A program made the position numbers and the translations under genes. The notes below the pieces were generated by a model, which ran no database searches, had not been told where the DNA came from, and saw nothing but the letters and a program-made list of their open reading frames with translations. Shown here piece after piece: positions 5,904 to 13,425 of a stretch of DNA of 20,573 nt. Every line of letters starts with the position of its first letter. Position 1 is the first letter of the stretch. The stretch is from DASXIW01 sp036497785 (lineage in GTDB: Bacteria > Pseudomonadota > Alphaproteobacteria > Acetobacterales > Acetobacteraceae). The stretch covers positions 1 through 20,573 of the forward strand of contig DASXIW010000293.1 of the NCBI GenBank assembly GCA_036497785.1. The letters are read 5' to 3'.

Positions 5904-7673
5904 CTAGAAATCGGTGTCCGACAGGGACATCAGGGGGGCTGCGCCGGAGGTCAGGGCTTGGTCCAGCGATACGGTTTGCGGCAGGATGCGAGCCATGAAG
6001 AAGCGGGCCAAAGCGAGCTTGCGACGATTCTGCGCAGCGTCGCCCTTGGCCAGCGCCAGCAGGGCCATGCGCAGGCACATCCAGCCCAGCGCGACGAGGC
6101 CGAACAAGCGAAGGTAATCGGCGGCTGCGGCGCCGGGTTCGGCGGGATCGCGTGCCGCCCGGGCGGCCAGCCGGGCGGTGGCGCCTTCCAGCCGCGCCAG
6201 GGCCTCGGCGAGCGGGGTGGCGAATTCGGCGGCGCCGGGCAATGCGTGGGCAGCAGCCAGCGTGTCGTGCATCAGGGCGAAGAAACGGCGCGGCAGGGCG
6301 CCATCGTCCGGGAGGACCTTGCGGCCGACCAGGTCCATGGCCTGCACGCCGTTGGTGCCTTCGTAGATCTGCGCGATGCGGGCGTCCCGCACCAGTTGCT
6401 CCATGCCCCATTCGCGCACATAGCCATGCCCGCCCAGCACTTGCTGCCCGAGCACGGCGGATTCGAAGCCGAGATCGGTGAACAGCGCCTTGATCACCGG
6501 CGTCAGCAGCGCCACCAGCCCATCGGCCGCTTCCCGCCGGGCGGCGTCCGGGTGGCGGGCGGCGATGTCCATTTCCAAGGCCGTCCATATCGCCAAAGCG
6601 CGGCCGGGCTCGGTGAAGGCACGGATCGTCAGCAGCATGCGGCGCACGTCGGGATGCACCAGAATGGGCTGCGGCGGGCCGCTCTCCTGCCCGGGCGCAC
6701 GGCCTTGCAGGCGCGTCTTCGCATAGGCGGCCGCACCCTGATAGGCGGCCTCGGCGATGCCCAGGCCCTGAATGCCGACAAATAGCCGCTCCGCGTTCAT
6801 CATGGTGAACATCGCCGCCAGCCCGCGATGCGGCGCGCCGACCAACCAGCCCAGCGCGCCGTCGTAATGCATCACGCAGGTGGGCGAGCCATGGATGCCC
6901 ATCTTGTGCTCGATCGAACCCACCGACATGCGGTTGCGTTCGCCCGGCGTGCCATCGGCGGCGGGCAGGAATTTCGGCACCAGGAACAGGCTGATCCCGC
7001 GCGTGCCGGGCGGCGCATCCGGCAGGCGGGCCAGCACGAGATGGACGATGTTCCCCGCCAGATCGTGATCGCCGGCGGTGATGAAGATCTTGCTGCCGGT
7101 GAGACGGTATCCGGCATTACCCGCCGGCTCGGCCTTGCAGCGCAGCAGGCCGAGATCGGTGCCGGCATGCGCCTCGGTCAGGGCCATCGCACCTGTCCAG
7201 TGCCCGGCCACCATGTTGGCCAGATAGGTTTGCTGCAACGCAGCATCAGCGTGCTGGGCGATCGCTTCCACCGCGCCGCGCGTCAGGCCGGAAAATAGGC
7301 CGAAGGAAAAATTCGCCGCCGCCAGCATTTCATCGAGCAGGAGTTGCAGTGCACGCGGCAATCCCTGGCCGCCATGGCTGGTGGCATGCGACAGGCTGGC
7401 CCAACCGCCATCCACGAGTGCCGCATAAGCCTGGGGGAAGCCGGTGGGGGTGGAGACCACACCGTTTTCCAGCCGGCACCCTTCCTCGTCGCCGGTTCGG
7501 TTGAGCGGCTGGACCACCTCGGCACAAAACCGTCCGGCCTCGTGCAGCACGTCCTGCATCAGCGCCAGCGACACCGGCTCGCCATCCGGTAGCGCGGCGA
7601 GAGTGCCTTCGGCATCAAGCAACGGGCCGAGCAGATACGACATCTCCGCGATCGGGGCCGTGTAGGCGGGCAT
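5904..7673 (-). CDS. Long-form acyl-CoA dehydrogenase (DmdC-like)
   Basis: 589-aa flavoenzyme predicted to oxidise an acyl-CoA to the 2-enoyl-CoA, passing electrons to ETF. It belongs to the ~600-aa group that includes DmdC: short N-terminal extension (MSYLLGPLL near 11-19), core domains with MALTEAHAGTDLG (163-174), IFITAGDHD around 190, catalytic Glu438 in YEGTNG, and an extra C-terminal helical domain (about 450-589). The ATG at 7673 has GGGGAAGGAA just upstream; the in-frame extension to 7745 would overlap the pseudouridine synthase end. It is 59 bases after that gene and 134 bases before the SDR. It may supply ordinary beta-oxidation to the operon downstream. Unlike the other acyl-CoA dehydrogenase in this cluster it keeps the classical catalytic Glu. 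Confidence 0.9.
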   Translation of the reverse strand: MPAYTAPIAEMSYLLGPLLDAEGTLAALPDGEPVSLALMQDVLHEAGRFCAEVVQPLNRTGDEEGCRLENGVVSTPTGFPQAYAALVDGGWASLSHATSHGGQGLPRALQLLLDEMLAAANFSFGLFSGLTRGAVEAIAQHADAALQQTYLANMVAGHWTGAMALTEAHAGTDLGLLRCKAEPAGNAGYRLTGSKIFITAGDHDLAGNIVHLVLARLPDAPPGTRGISLFLVPKFLPAADGTPGERNRMSVGSIEHKMGIHGSPTCVMHYDGALGWLVGAPHRGLAAMFTMMNAERLFVGIQGLGIAEAAYQGAAAYAKTRLQGRAPGQESGPPQPILVHPDVRRMLLTIRAFTEPGRALAIWTALEMDIAARHPDAARREAADGLVALLTPVIKALFTDLGFESAVLGQQVLGGHGYVREWGMEQLVRDARIAQIYEGTNGVQAMDLVGRKVLPDDGALPRRFFALMHDTLAAAHALPGAAEFATPLAEALARLEGATARLAARAARDPAEPGAAAADYLRLFGLVALGWMCLRMALLALAKGDAAQNRRKLALARFFMARILPQTVSLDQALTSGAAPLMSLSDTDF

Positions 7674-7732
7674 GGCAGTTTCCTTCCCCTTTTTTGCTTG
7701 CATGGCCCGGCTGGGCGGCTGGTGTCCAGCGA

Positions 7733-8368
7733 TTACCCGCCGCACGCCGCCATGGCTTTCGCCATATGGGCTGGAACCGGCGCCGTTGCGCTCAGCAGCG
7801 GATTCAGTCGCAACGTGATGGCGCGGGCCAGAAGATGCAGAGGCGCGCCGCCCGCGCCGTAGATCGCGTCACCGAGCAGCGGGCAACCAAGTGCGGCGCA
7901 ATGGACGCGGATCTGGTGGGTGCGGCCGGTGCGGGGGCGGAGTTCGAGCCAGGAGAGGCCATCGGACTGGCCACACAGCACCCAATCGGTGACTGCGCGT
8001 TGGCCGGTGGGAGCGATGAGCATGCGCCAACCCGTGCGGCCGGTTTGCTTGAGCAGCGGCGCGTCGATGGTGCCGGACATGCCTTGAGGTGCGCCGGTGA
8101 CGATGGCCCAGTAGGTTTTCTCGGCGTGGCCGGCGGCGAATTCGGCCTGCGCTTCATGCAGGGCAGCACGGCGCAAGGCGACGACCAGGCAGCCGGCGGT
8201 ATCGGCATCCAGCCGATGGGCGAGCCATGGCCCGTCGCGGCGGCGGGAGAGGTGGGGGAAGCAATCCTCGACGCTGGGGCCGCCGCGCGGCCCAGGATGG
8301 ACAGGCAAGCCGGCGGGCTTGTTCAGCACGGCGAAGCGCGTGTCCTGATGAAGAATTGGTATGTGCAT
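7733..8368 (-). CDS. RluA-family RNA pseudouridine synthase
   Basis: 211-aa enzyme converting uridine to pseudouridine in rRNA or tRNA. HRLDADTAGC carries the catalytic Asp54; LRPRTGRTHQIRVHCA and PLLGDAIYG are the conserved RluA C-terminal motifs. No S4 RNA-binding domain is present, so it is a short, catalytic-domain-only member like TruC or RluA itself; the exact target site cannot be told. The start at 8368 gives the usual RluA opening (ILHQDTRFAVLNKPAG). No good Shine-Dalgarno is visible. It is divergent from the RNA methyltransferase gene (46 bases apart) and lies upstream of the acyl-CoA operon on the same strand. Confidence 0.9.
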   Translation of the reverse strand: MHIPILHQDTRFAVLNKPAGLPVHPGPRGGPSVEDCFPHLSRRRDGPWLAHRLDADTAGCLVVALRRAALHEAQAEFAAGHAEKTYWAIVTGAPQGMSGTIDAPLLKQTGRTGWRMLIAPTGQRAVTDWVLCGQSDGLSWLELRPRTGRTHQIRVHCAALGCPLLGDAIYGAGGAPLHLLARAITLRLNPLLSATAPVPAHMAKAMAACGG

Positions 8369-8414
8369 GCCGGCGGAGGTTGACAGGACACCACGCCCGG
8401 CGGAAGCGGGGCGC

Positions 8415-9125
8415 ATGAAGTCCGATACCATCTGTGGTGTGCAGCCCGTGGCCGCCTTGTTCGCCCGCCGGCCGGATGATGTGCAGCGGCTTTTCCATCT
8501 GCCCGAGTTGCGACCGATCGCCGGACCGCTTTGCGCCATGCTCGCCACGGCGCGCAAACCCTATCGGATGGTGGATGCGGCAGAGCTGGAGAAAATCGCC
8601 GGCACGCCGCATCACGGCGGCATCGTGGCGGTGGCGAGGCCGCGCGTGCCGGTGATTTTCGACGGCGCGCAGCCGCCGCGCGGAAGGCTGCTGCTGGTGC
8701 TGGATGGCATCGGCAACCCGCATAATCTGGGAGCGATTGCCCGCAGTGCGGCGTTTTTCGGCGTGCAATCGCTGCTGATCGCCGAGGGGATCGGCCACGC
8801 CATGCCGTCCGACGCCGCCTATCGCACTGCCGAGGGCGGGCTGGAATATCTGGATCTTTATCGCACGCGCGACCTGCCGCGCGCCCTGGCGCTGCTGGAG
8901 CCGCATTACCGAACCGTGGCGACGTCGTTGGGGCAGGCGGCGATCCCGCTGGCCGATCTGCCGCGTGATCGGCCGGTGGCGCTGGTGCTAGGCAATGAGG
9001 AAAACGGCGTGTCCGAAGCGGTTCTGACGGCCTGCCGGCGCCAGGTTCGCATCCCGGGATCGGGCCGGGTACAGAGTTTGAATGTGGCGCAGTCGGCCGC
9101 CGTGCTGCTGCACGCACTGGGGTAG
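8415..9125 (+). CDS. TrmH/SpoU-family RNA 2'-O-methyltransferase
   Basis: 236-aa SPOUT methyltransferase. An N-terminal substrate-binding part (GVQPVAALFARRPDDVQRL) leads to three SPOUT motifs: GNPHNLGAIARSAAFFG (100-116), LVLGNEENGVS (190-200) and IPGSGRVQSLNVAQSAAVLLHAL (213-235), which build the SAM-binding trefoil knot. It probably methylates a ribose in rRNA or tRNA; RlmB, TrmH and related proteins share this layout, and the target is not decidable. I chose ATG 8415 (GGAAGCGGGG upstream) over 8361, because the latter would overlap the divergent pseudouridine synthase. The 3' end is followed by a partial tandem copy of its last codons. Confidence 0.88.
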   Translation: MKSDTICGVQPVAALFARRPDDVQRLFHLPELRPIAGPLCAMLATARKPYRMVDAAELEKIAGTPHHGGIVAVARPRVPVIFDGAQPPRGRLLLVLDGIGNPHNLGAIARSAAFFGVQSLLIAEGIGHAMPSDAAYRTAEGGLEYLDLYRTRDLPRALALLEPHYRTVATSLGQAAIPLADLPRDRPVALVLGNEENGVSEAVLTACRRQVRIPGSGRVQSLNVAQSAAVLLHALG

Positions 9126-9143
9126 CCGCGTGCTGCTGCACGC
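9101..9143 (+). repeat. Tandem partial duplication of the gene's 3' end
   Basis: CGTGCTGCTGCACGC occurs at 9101-9115 inside the methyltransferase gene and again at 9129-9143 just past its stop, 28 bases apart; both copies are followed by a similar segment ending in TAG. The second copy could encode VLLHA then a stop, mirroring the gene's C-terminus, but out of frame with it. Confidence 0.6.
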
Positions 9144-9153
9144 TGTGAGTTAG

Positions 9154-9171
9154 CGCGTGCGGTCGCACGCG
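9154..9171. terminator. GC hairpin ahead of the 2-hydroxyacid dehydrogenase gene
   Basis: A 7-bp perfect stem (CGCGTGC with GCACGCG) and 4-base loop lie between the RNA methyltransferase stop and the dehydrogenase start. There is no U tract, so termination is only a possibility. Confidence 0.3.
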
Positions 9172-9197
9172 TGTGGGTGATCGAAAGGATGTCTGAG

Positions 9198-10175
9198 ATG
9201 CGTATTCATATTCAAACCGGCCAGAACATGACACAGGAGATCACCCCTGACGTCTGGCAGGCCGGACTGGCGCGCGCCGAGATGACGGATGCGGGTTTGG
9301 CCGTGAGCTTCGGCGCCGCCCGCGAGGAATTCGCGGCGGCGATCGGCGAGACCGAGATCCTGATCGCGGGCGGCGGCACGGTGGGAAAGCTGCTGCCGTT
9401 CAATGCACCGCGCCTGAAAATGCTGTTCTCCACCTCAGCCGGGGTGGACCAGCTGATGCCGTTCGACTGGATGACGCCGGGTGCCGTGGTGCTGAACAAT
9501 AGCGGCGTGCATTCCATCAAGACGGGCGAATACGTGGCGATGGCGCTGGTCATGCTGAATGCGGGCCTGCCGGATTTCATCGCCAGCCAGCATGCGCACA
9601 AATGGGAGCGGCACATGACGCCGAGCCTGCGCGGCCGCCGGGTGACGGTGGTGGGCACCGGCGCGCTGGGCGGGGCGGCGGCGGAACAGGCGCGGCATTT
9701 CGGGGCGATCGTCACCGGCGTCTCGCGCACCGGGGCGGTGCATCCACATTGCGACCACATGCTGACCACAGACGCGCTGGACGGCGTTCTGCCCACCACG
9801 GATTGCCTGATCCTGGCGGCCCCGCTGACGTCGCAGACCAATCAGCTGCTGAATGCCCGCCGTATCGCGCTGCTGCCCAAAGGTGCCGGGGTGGTCAATG
9901 TGGGGCGCGGCGAGCTGGTGGAGCAGGATGCGCTGTGCGACCGGCTGGATGATGGGCACCTGTCCGGCGCGGTGCTGGACGTGTTCGTGCCGGAGCCGCT
10001 GCCGCCGGGGCATCGGGTGTGGACCACACGCAACCTGGTGGTGACGCCGCATGTCTCAGCGGGTGATCCGCTCACCTATTATCCGGACACGCTGGATATC
10101 TTCTTCAAGAACCTGAAGCTGTGGCAGGCCGGCAAGCCGCTGCCGAACCTGGTGGATACGACCCACGGCTACTGA
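9198..10175 (+). CDS. D-isomer-specific 2-hydroxyacid dehydrogenase, NAD(P)-binding
   Basis: 325-aa oxidoreductase of the D-2-hydroxyacid dehydrogenase family, interconverting a 2-oxoacid and a D-2-hydroxyacid. STSAGVDQL (79-86) is the substrate-loop motif; the Rossmann motif GTGALG is at 153-158. Catalytic residues are Arg237 (NVGRGELV), Glu266 (VPEPLPPGH) and His285 (TPHVSAG). Upstream ATGs at 9171 and 9189 exist, but AAAGGA sits 8 bases before the ATG at 9198, which I take as the start. The specific acid is unknown; glyoxylate/hydroxypyruvate reductase-like relatives are common annotations. It stands alone, converging on the rlmM-like gene with a strong hairpin between them. Confidence 0.88.
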   Translation: MRIHIQTGQNMTQEITPDVWQAGLARAEMTDAGLAVSFGAAREEFAAAIGETEILIAGGGTVGKLLPFNAPRLKMLFSTSAGVDQLMPFDWMTPGAVVLNNSGVHSIKTGEYVAMALVMLNAGLPDFIASQHAHKWERHMTPSLRGRRVTVVGTGALGGAAAEQARHFGAIVTGVSRTGAVHPHCDHMLTTDALDGVLPTTDCLILAAPLTSQTNQLLNARRIALLPKGAGVVNVGRGELVEQDALCDRLDDGHLSGAVLDVFVPEPLPPGHRVWTTRNLVVTPHVSAGDPLTYYPDTLDIFFKNLKLWQAGKPLPNLVDTTHGY

Positions 10176-10187
10176 GGACTGATAATG

Positions 10188-10217
10188 GCGGCTGACCCCC
10201 AATGAGGGGTCAGCCGC
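10188..10217. terminator. Bidirectional hairpin between convergent genes
   Basis: A 12-bp perfect stem (GCGGCTGACCCC at 10188-10199 with GGGGTCAGCCGC at 10206-10217) with a 6-base loop. It starts 12 bases after the dehydrogenase stop and contains the stop codon of the convergent methyltransferase gene (10210-10212). No long U run follows on either strand. The stem strength and placement fit a shared terminator. Confidence 0.6.
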
Positions 10218-11115
10218 GAGCCGACCAGGCGAACGTCAGCTCGTGCTTGTTGTGGAACAGGTGCATCACGCGGCCGCCGGGAATGGCGGCGAAGGCTTCG
10301 GCGGCCGCGTGATCCGTCTCGCCCTGGAATTTCAGCGTGCAGACGATGTGCCGGGGCGCACTGGCGGCGATCCAGGCCTGGACCAGGGCAAGCAGCCGGT
10401 CCGGATAGGCGATGATGTCGCTGAACAGCCAATCGACTTTTTCAGGCGGCAGGGCGAAGGCGCTGCCTTCGCGCCAGACAACACCCGGCATGGCCGCCAC
10501 GCGGGGCGCGAGCGGGGCCTTGTCGATGGCGGTGACATGGGCGCCGAGGGCGGCAATCGCCCAGGTCCAACCACCCGGGGAAGCTCCAAGGTCGAGGCAG
10601 GTTTCGCCCGGGACGGGATGGGTGCCGAGCCGGGTGCAGGCTTCCCACAGCTTCAAATAGGCGCGGCTGGGGGGGGCGATATGGTCCTCCTCGAACACAC
10701 ATTCCCCATTGACGAACGGGCTGGTCTTGGCCGGGCTGGCCAGCATCCGGTCCGGCGCAAGCAGGGTCCAGGCGCCGAGATGCGATGCGGGCGCAGGCTC
10801 GGGGAAGATCAGCGGACGCGCCTTGACCGGCGGCAGATGGCCGGCGATCAGCGCCATGCGGCGGTGATGCGCGACCGGATAGGCGGACCAGTTGCGCTGG
10901 AGCGCGCGCAGCGCCGTGGCGGCGGATTTCACCGAGGCGATGTCGATCTCGCGCGGATCGGTCCAGACATCCAGCGCCCAGGCGGCGGCGACCGGCGGCT
11001 GGGGCGACAAGGCCAGCCGCCCATGCCAGCCGGCGATGATGATACCAGCGCGGCCGAGTTCCTCGGCCAGAACGGCTTCCAGCCCCTCAGGCGCCAGATA
11101 GGCGGCGGCAATCAT
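10210..11115 (-). CDS. rlmM: RlmM-like 23S rRNA 2'-O-ribose methyltransferase
   Basis: 301-aa SAM-dependent methyltransferase with an FtsJ/RrmJ-type Rossmann core. An N-terminal region (AYLAPEGLEAVLAEELGRAG) resembles a THUMP-type RNA-binding part, followed by the SAM site LDLGASPGGWT (174-184). The K-D-K-E catalytic set typical of ribose 2'-O-methyltransferases is seen as Lys155, Asp233, Lys262 and Glu292. It is shorter than E. coli RlmM (366 aa). The start ATG overlaps the DUF423 stop as ATGA (11112-11115), so it is translationally coupled. In E. coli the DUF423 gene ygdD precedes rlmM in the same order, which supports the name. Target C2498 is known for the E. coli enzyme and only inferred here. 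Confidence 0.82.
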   Translation of the reverse strand: MIAAAYLAPEGLEAVLAEELGRAGIIIAGWHGRLALSPQPPVAAAWALDVWTDPREIDIASVKSAATALRALQRNWSAYPVAHHRRMALIAGHLPPVKARPLIFPEPAPASHLGAWTLLAPDRMLASPAKTSPFVNGECVFEEDHIAPPSRAYLKLWEACTRLGTHPVPGETCLDLGASPGGWTWAIAALGAHVTAIDKAPLAPRVAAMPGVVWREGSAFALPPEKVDWLFSDIIAYPDRLLALVQAWIAASAPRHIVCTLKFQGETDHAAAEAFAAIPGGRVMHLFHNKHELTFAWSARG

Positions 11116-11471
11116 GCGCGGCGGCGCAGCGCCGAGATCGCCAGCAGCAGCCAGCCGAGCATGAGGATCGTGCCACCGGTCGGGGCTACGGAAGGCAGGC
11201 GGGTGCCGGCCAGCGCGATGGCGTAAACCCCGCCGCAGAACAGCACGAGGCCAATGACGAAAGCCGCCCCGGCGAGTTGGGCGAGGCGCCCACCGCGCGG
11301 CGCCCACAGGCCGGTGAACAGCAGCGCCAAAGCATGCCAGCCTTGCATCTGCACGCCGTCGCGCAGCATTTCCAGCCGCGCCCCATCCAGCCCCGCATGG
11401 GCCGCCACGGCGGCCAAAGCCACGGCGCCCAGGCCCGCGATCGCGCCCAGGCCAATCCATAATCTGTCCAT
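11112..11471 (-). CDS. DUF423 family small membrane protein (YgdD-like)
   Basis: 119-aa inner-membrane protein with four predicted transmembrane segments (about 5-24, 45-58, 65-86, 97-113). The GAIAGLGAVALAAVAAHAG N-terminus, the MQGWHALALL segment and PTGGTILMLGW near the end are the hallmarks of the family. Function is unknown. Its stop overlaps the start of the rlmM-like gene by four bases. The upstream 62-base gap is shared with the divergent prolyl iminopeptidase gene, so promoters for both directions must be compact. Confidence 0.88.
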   Translation of the reverse strand: MDRLWIGLGAIAGLGAVALAAVAAHAGLDGARLEMLRDGVQMQGWHALALLFTGLWAPRGGRLAQLAGAAFVIGLVLFCGGVYAIALAGTRLPSVAPTGGTILMLGWLLLAISALRRRA

Positions 11472-11519
11472 GATGGTTATCTACCGCCTCATGGAGTGTT
11501 CCGCCATGCGCCCGGGCTG

Positions 11520-11533
11520 TATAGAATCGGCCC
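11520..11533 (+). promoter_or_regulatory. Possible -10 element directly ahead of pip (leaderless start)
   Basis: TATAGAAT at 11520-11527 lies 6 bases before the pip ATG (11534), the right distance for transcription to begin at or next to the ATG. No Shine-Dalgarno is visible in this interval, and the -35 region is poor (TTCCGC near 11499). Suggestive only. Confidence 0.35.
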
Positions 11534-12484
11534 ATGCCACGCGGTGACCTGTTTCCCGAAATCGGACCTTTCGAGACCGGCTACCTGCCGTTGACCGACG
11601 GGCATGTGATGTACTGGGAGCAGGTGGGCAACCCGCGCGGCCTGCCGGTGCTGTTCCTGCATGGCGGTCCGGGGGCCGGCGCCGGCACGGTGCATCGGCG
11701 GTTCTTCGACCCGGATTTCTGGCGGGTGACGATCTTCGACCAGCGGGGCGCCGGACGCTCGCGGCCGCTGGGTAGCCTGTCGGCGAACACCACGCCGCAT
11801 CTGGTGCGCGATATCGAGACGCTGCGCCGTGCGCTGGGAGTCGACCGATGGCTGTTGTTCGGCGGCTCCTGGGGTTCCACGCTGGCGCTCGCCTATGCCC
11901 AGGCGCATCCGGAACGTGTGTCCGCCTGCGTGCTGCGCGGGGTGTTCCTGGGGCGGCCGATCGAGGTGGAGTGGTTCCTGCACGGGCTCGCCGCGATATT
12001 TCCGGAGGCACACGCGGCCTTCGCGGGGTTCCTGCCGGAGGCTGAGCGGGGCGACCTGCTGGGCAGCTACCTCAAGCGGCTCAGCGACCCCGATCCTGCC
12101 GTGCATATGCCGGCGGCGCGGGCATGGTCGGTCTATGAGGGGTCGTGCAGCACCTTGCTGCCAAGCCACGAAAGCGTGCTGTCCTTCGCGCAGGATCGGA
12201 CCGCTTTGGGGCTGGCGCGGATCGAGGCGCATTATTTCACCCAGGACCTGTTCCTGCCGGAAGGCGGGCTGCTTGGCGGCATGGACCGGATCGCGCATAT
12301 CCCCGCCGAAATCGTGCAGGGACGCTATGACATGATCTGCCCGGCGCGGACGGCCTTTGAGCTAGCGGCTTCCTGGCCGGCGGCGCGGCTGACGGTGATT
12401 CCGGATTCCGGGCATTCCGCCCTGGAACCGGGGATGCGGCGCGCACTGGTCGCCGCCGTGGAGCGGTTTCGGCAATATATCTGA
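11534..12484 (+). CDS. pip: Prolyl iminopeptidase
   Basis: 316-aa serine peptidase of the alpha/beta hydrolase S33 family that removes N-terminal proline from peptides in the cytoplasm. HGGPG (43-47) forms the oxyanion region, DQRGAGRS (69-76) is a family signature, and the catalytic triad is Ser112 (GGSWGS), Asp266 (GRYDMICP) and His294 (DSGHSA). Length is normal. No Shine-Dalgarno precedes the ATG at 11534, whereas the next gene has a strong one 15 bases downstream of the pip stop, so the two are probably co-transcribed. Confidence 0.93.
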   Translation: MPRGDLFPEIGPFETGYLPLTDGHVMYWEQVGNPRGLPVLFLHGGPGAGAGTVHRRFFDPDFWRVTIFDQRGAGRSRPLGSLSANTTPHLVRDIETLRRALGVDRWLLFGGSWGSTLALAYAQAHPERVSACVLRGVFLGRPIEVEWFLHGLAAIFPEAHAAFAGFLPEAERGDLLGSYLKRLSDPDPAVHMPAARAWSVYEGSCSTLLPSHESVLSFAQDRTALGLARIEAHYFTQDLFLPEGGLLGGMDRIAHIPAEIVQGRYDMICPARTAFELAASWPAARLTVIPDSGHSALEPGMRRALVAAVERFRQYI

Positions 12485-12499
12485 CAGGAGAGACGGCCG

Positions 12500-13417
12500 A
12501 TGAAACTGGGTGTGATCGGCCTGGGGTCGATGGGCATGGGTGCCGCGCTGAATCTGGCGCGCAAATGCCACGAGGTGCACGGCTGCGACCTGCGCGAGGC
12601 GGCGCGGACCACGCTGACCGAGGCGGGCGGGCATGCGGTCGCGCAAGCCGCCGCCCTGCCGGAGGGCATGGAAGCGCTGGTCGTGTTCGTGGTGAACGCC
12701 GCACAGGTGAACGACGTGCTGTTCGGGCCCGATGGCTGCGTGGGCAGGCTGCCGAAGGGCGCCGTGGTGCTGTGCTGCACCACCATGGCGCCGGAAGCGG
12801 CGCGGGCGCTGGATGCGAAGCTGACTGAAGCCGAGCTGCTGATGCTGGACGCGCCGGTTTCCGGCGGCGCGGTGGCAGCCCAGGGCGGCAGCATGACGGT
12901 GATGGCGTCCGGGTCGCAAGCGGCCTTCGCGCGGGCGGAGCCGGTGCTGGCGGCGATCGCGGCCAAGGTCTGGCGGCTGGGGGATGCGGCGGGCGTGGGC
13001 AGCACAGTGAAGATGGTGAATCAGTTGCTGGCCGGCGTGCATATCGCCACCGCGGCCGAAGCGCTGGCGCTGGGCATTCGCGCCGGGGCCGATCCGCAGA
13101 CCTTGTTCGACGTGATCAGCACCTCGGCCGGCAGTTCCTGGATGTGGCAGAACCGGGTGCCGCATATCCTGGCCGGGGACGACACGCCGCTATCGGCGGT
13201 GAACATCTTCGTCAAGGATCTGGGCATCGTGCTCGACCAGGCGCGGGCGCTGACCTTTCCGCTGCCCATGGCCTCGGCGGCGCATCAGCTTTTCCTGGCC
13301 GCCGCCGCATCCGGGCATGGCGGGCGCGACGACGCGTTCGTCATCCGCGTGTGGCAGGCGCTGGCCGGAATTGCCCTGCCCGACGGCAACAAGGAGCCTG
13401 AAAAGAAGGCGGGGTGA
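12500..13417 (+). CDS. LtnD-like L-threonate / 3-hydroxyisobutyrate-type dehydrogenase
   Basis: 305-aa member of the beta-hydroxyacid dehydrogenase family. N-terminal cofactor motif GVIGLGSMGMG (4-14), substrate motif DAPVSGGAVAAQGG (117-130), catalytic Lys171 with Asn174 (KMVNQLLAGVH), and C-terminal SAGSSW, TPLSAVNIFVKDLGIVLD and FPLPMASAAHQ segments. These C-terminal blocks closely resemble the L-threonate dehydrogenase LtnD group rather than valine-pathway MmsB. AGGAGA precedes the ATG. The partners of four-carbon acid-sugar catabolism (OtnK/LtnK kinase, OtnC aldolase, OtnI isomerase) are not in the window, so the substrate is uncertain. The gene follows pip by 15 bases. Confidence 0.85.
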   Translation: MKLGVIGLGSMGMGAALNLARKCHEVHGCDLREAARTTLTEAGGHAVAQAAALPEGMEALVVFVVNAAQVNDVLFGPDGCVGRLPKGAVVLCCTTMAPEAARALDAKLTEAELLMLDAPVSGGAVAAQGGSMTVMASGSQAAFARAEPVLAAIAAKVWRLGDAAGVGSTVKMVNQLLAGVHIATAAEALALGIRAGADPQTLFDVISTSAGSSWMWQNRVPHILAGDDTPLSAVNIFVKDLGIVLDQARALTFPLPMASAAHQLFLAAAASGHGGRDDAFVIRVWQALAGIALPDGNKEPEKKAG

Positions 13418-13425
13418 CGGGAATT

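Noticed and set aside
5693..5998. Plus-strand open frame with FFFSKKNKK/FFFAKKKQK stretches
   Set aside because: The sequence is the translation of A/T-tract palindromes and overlaps two real genes antisense; treated as a DNA repeat.
682..7673. DMSP/3-methylmercaptopropionate degradation (DmdB + DmdC)
   Set aside because: The ligase and long dehydrogenase belong to families that include DmdB and DmdC, but DmdA and DmdD are absent and the kinase, DUF6285 and ACAD10/11-like genes point to 4-hydroxyacid chemistry.
8380..8385. TTGACA as -35 box for the TrmH-like gene
   Set aside because: No -10 hexamer is found at 16-18 bases (GAAGCG).
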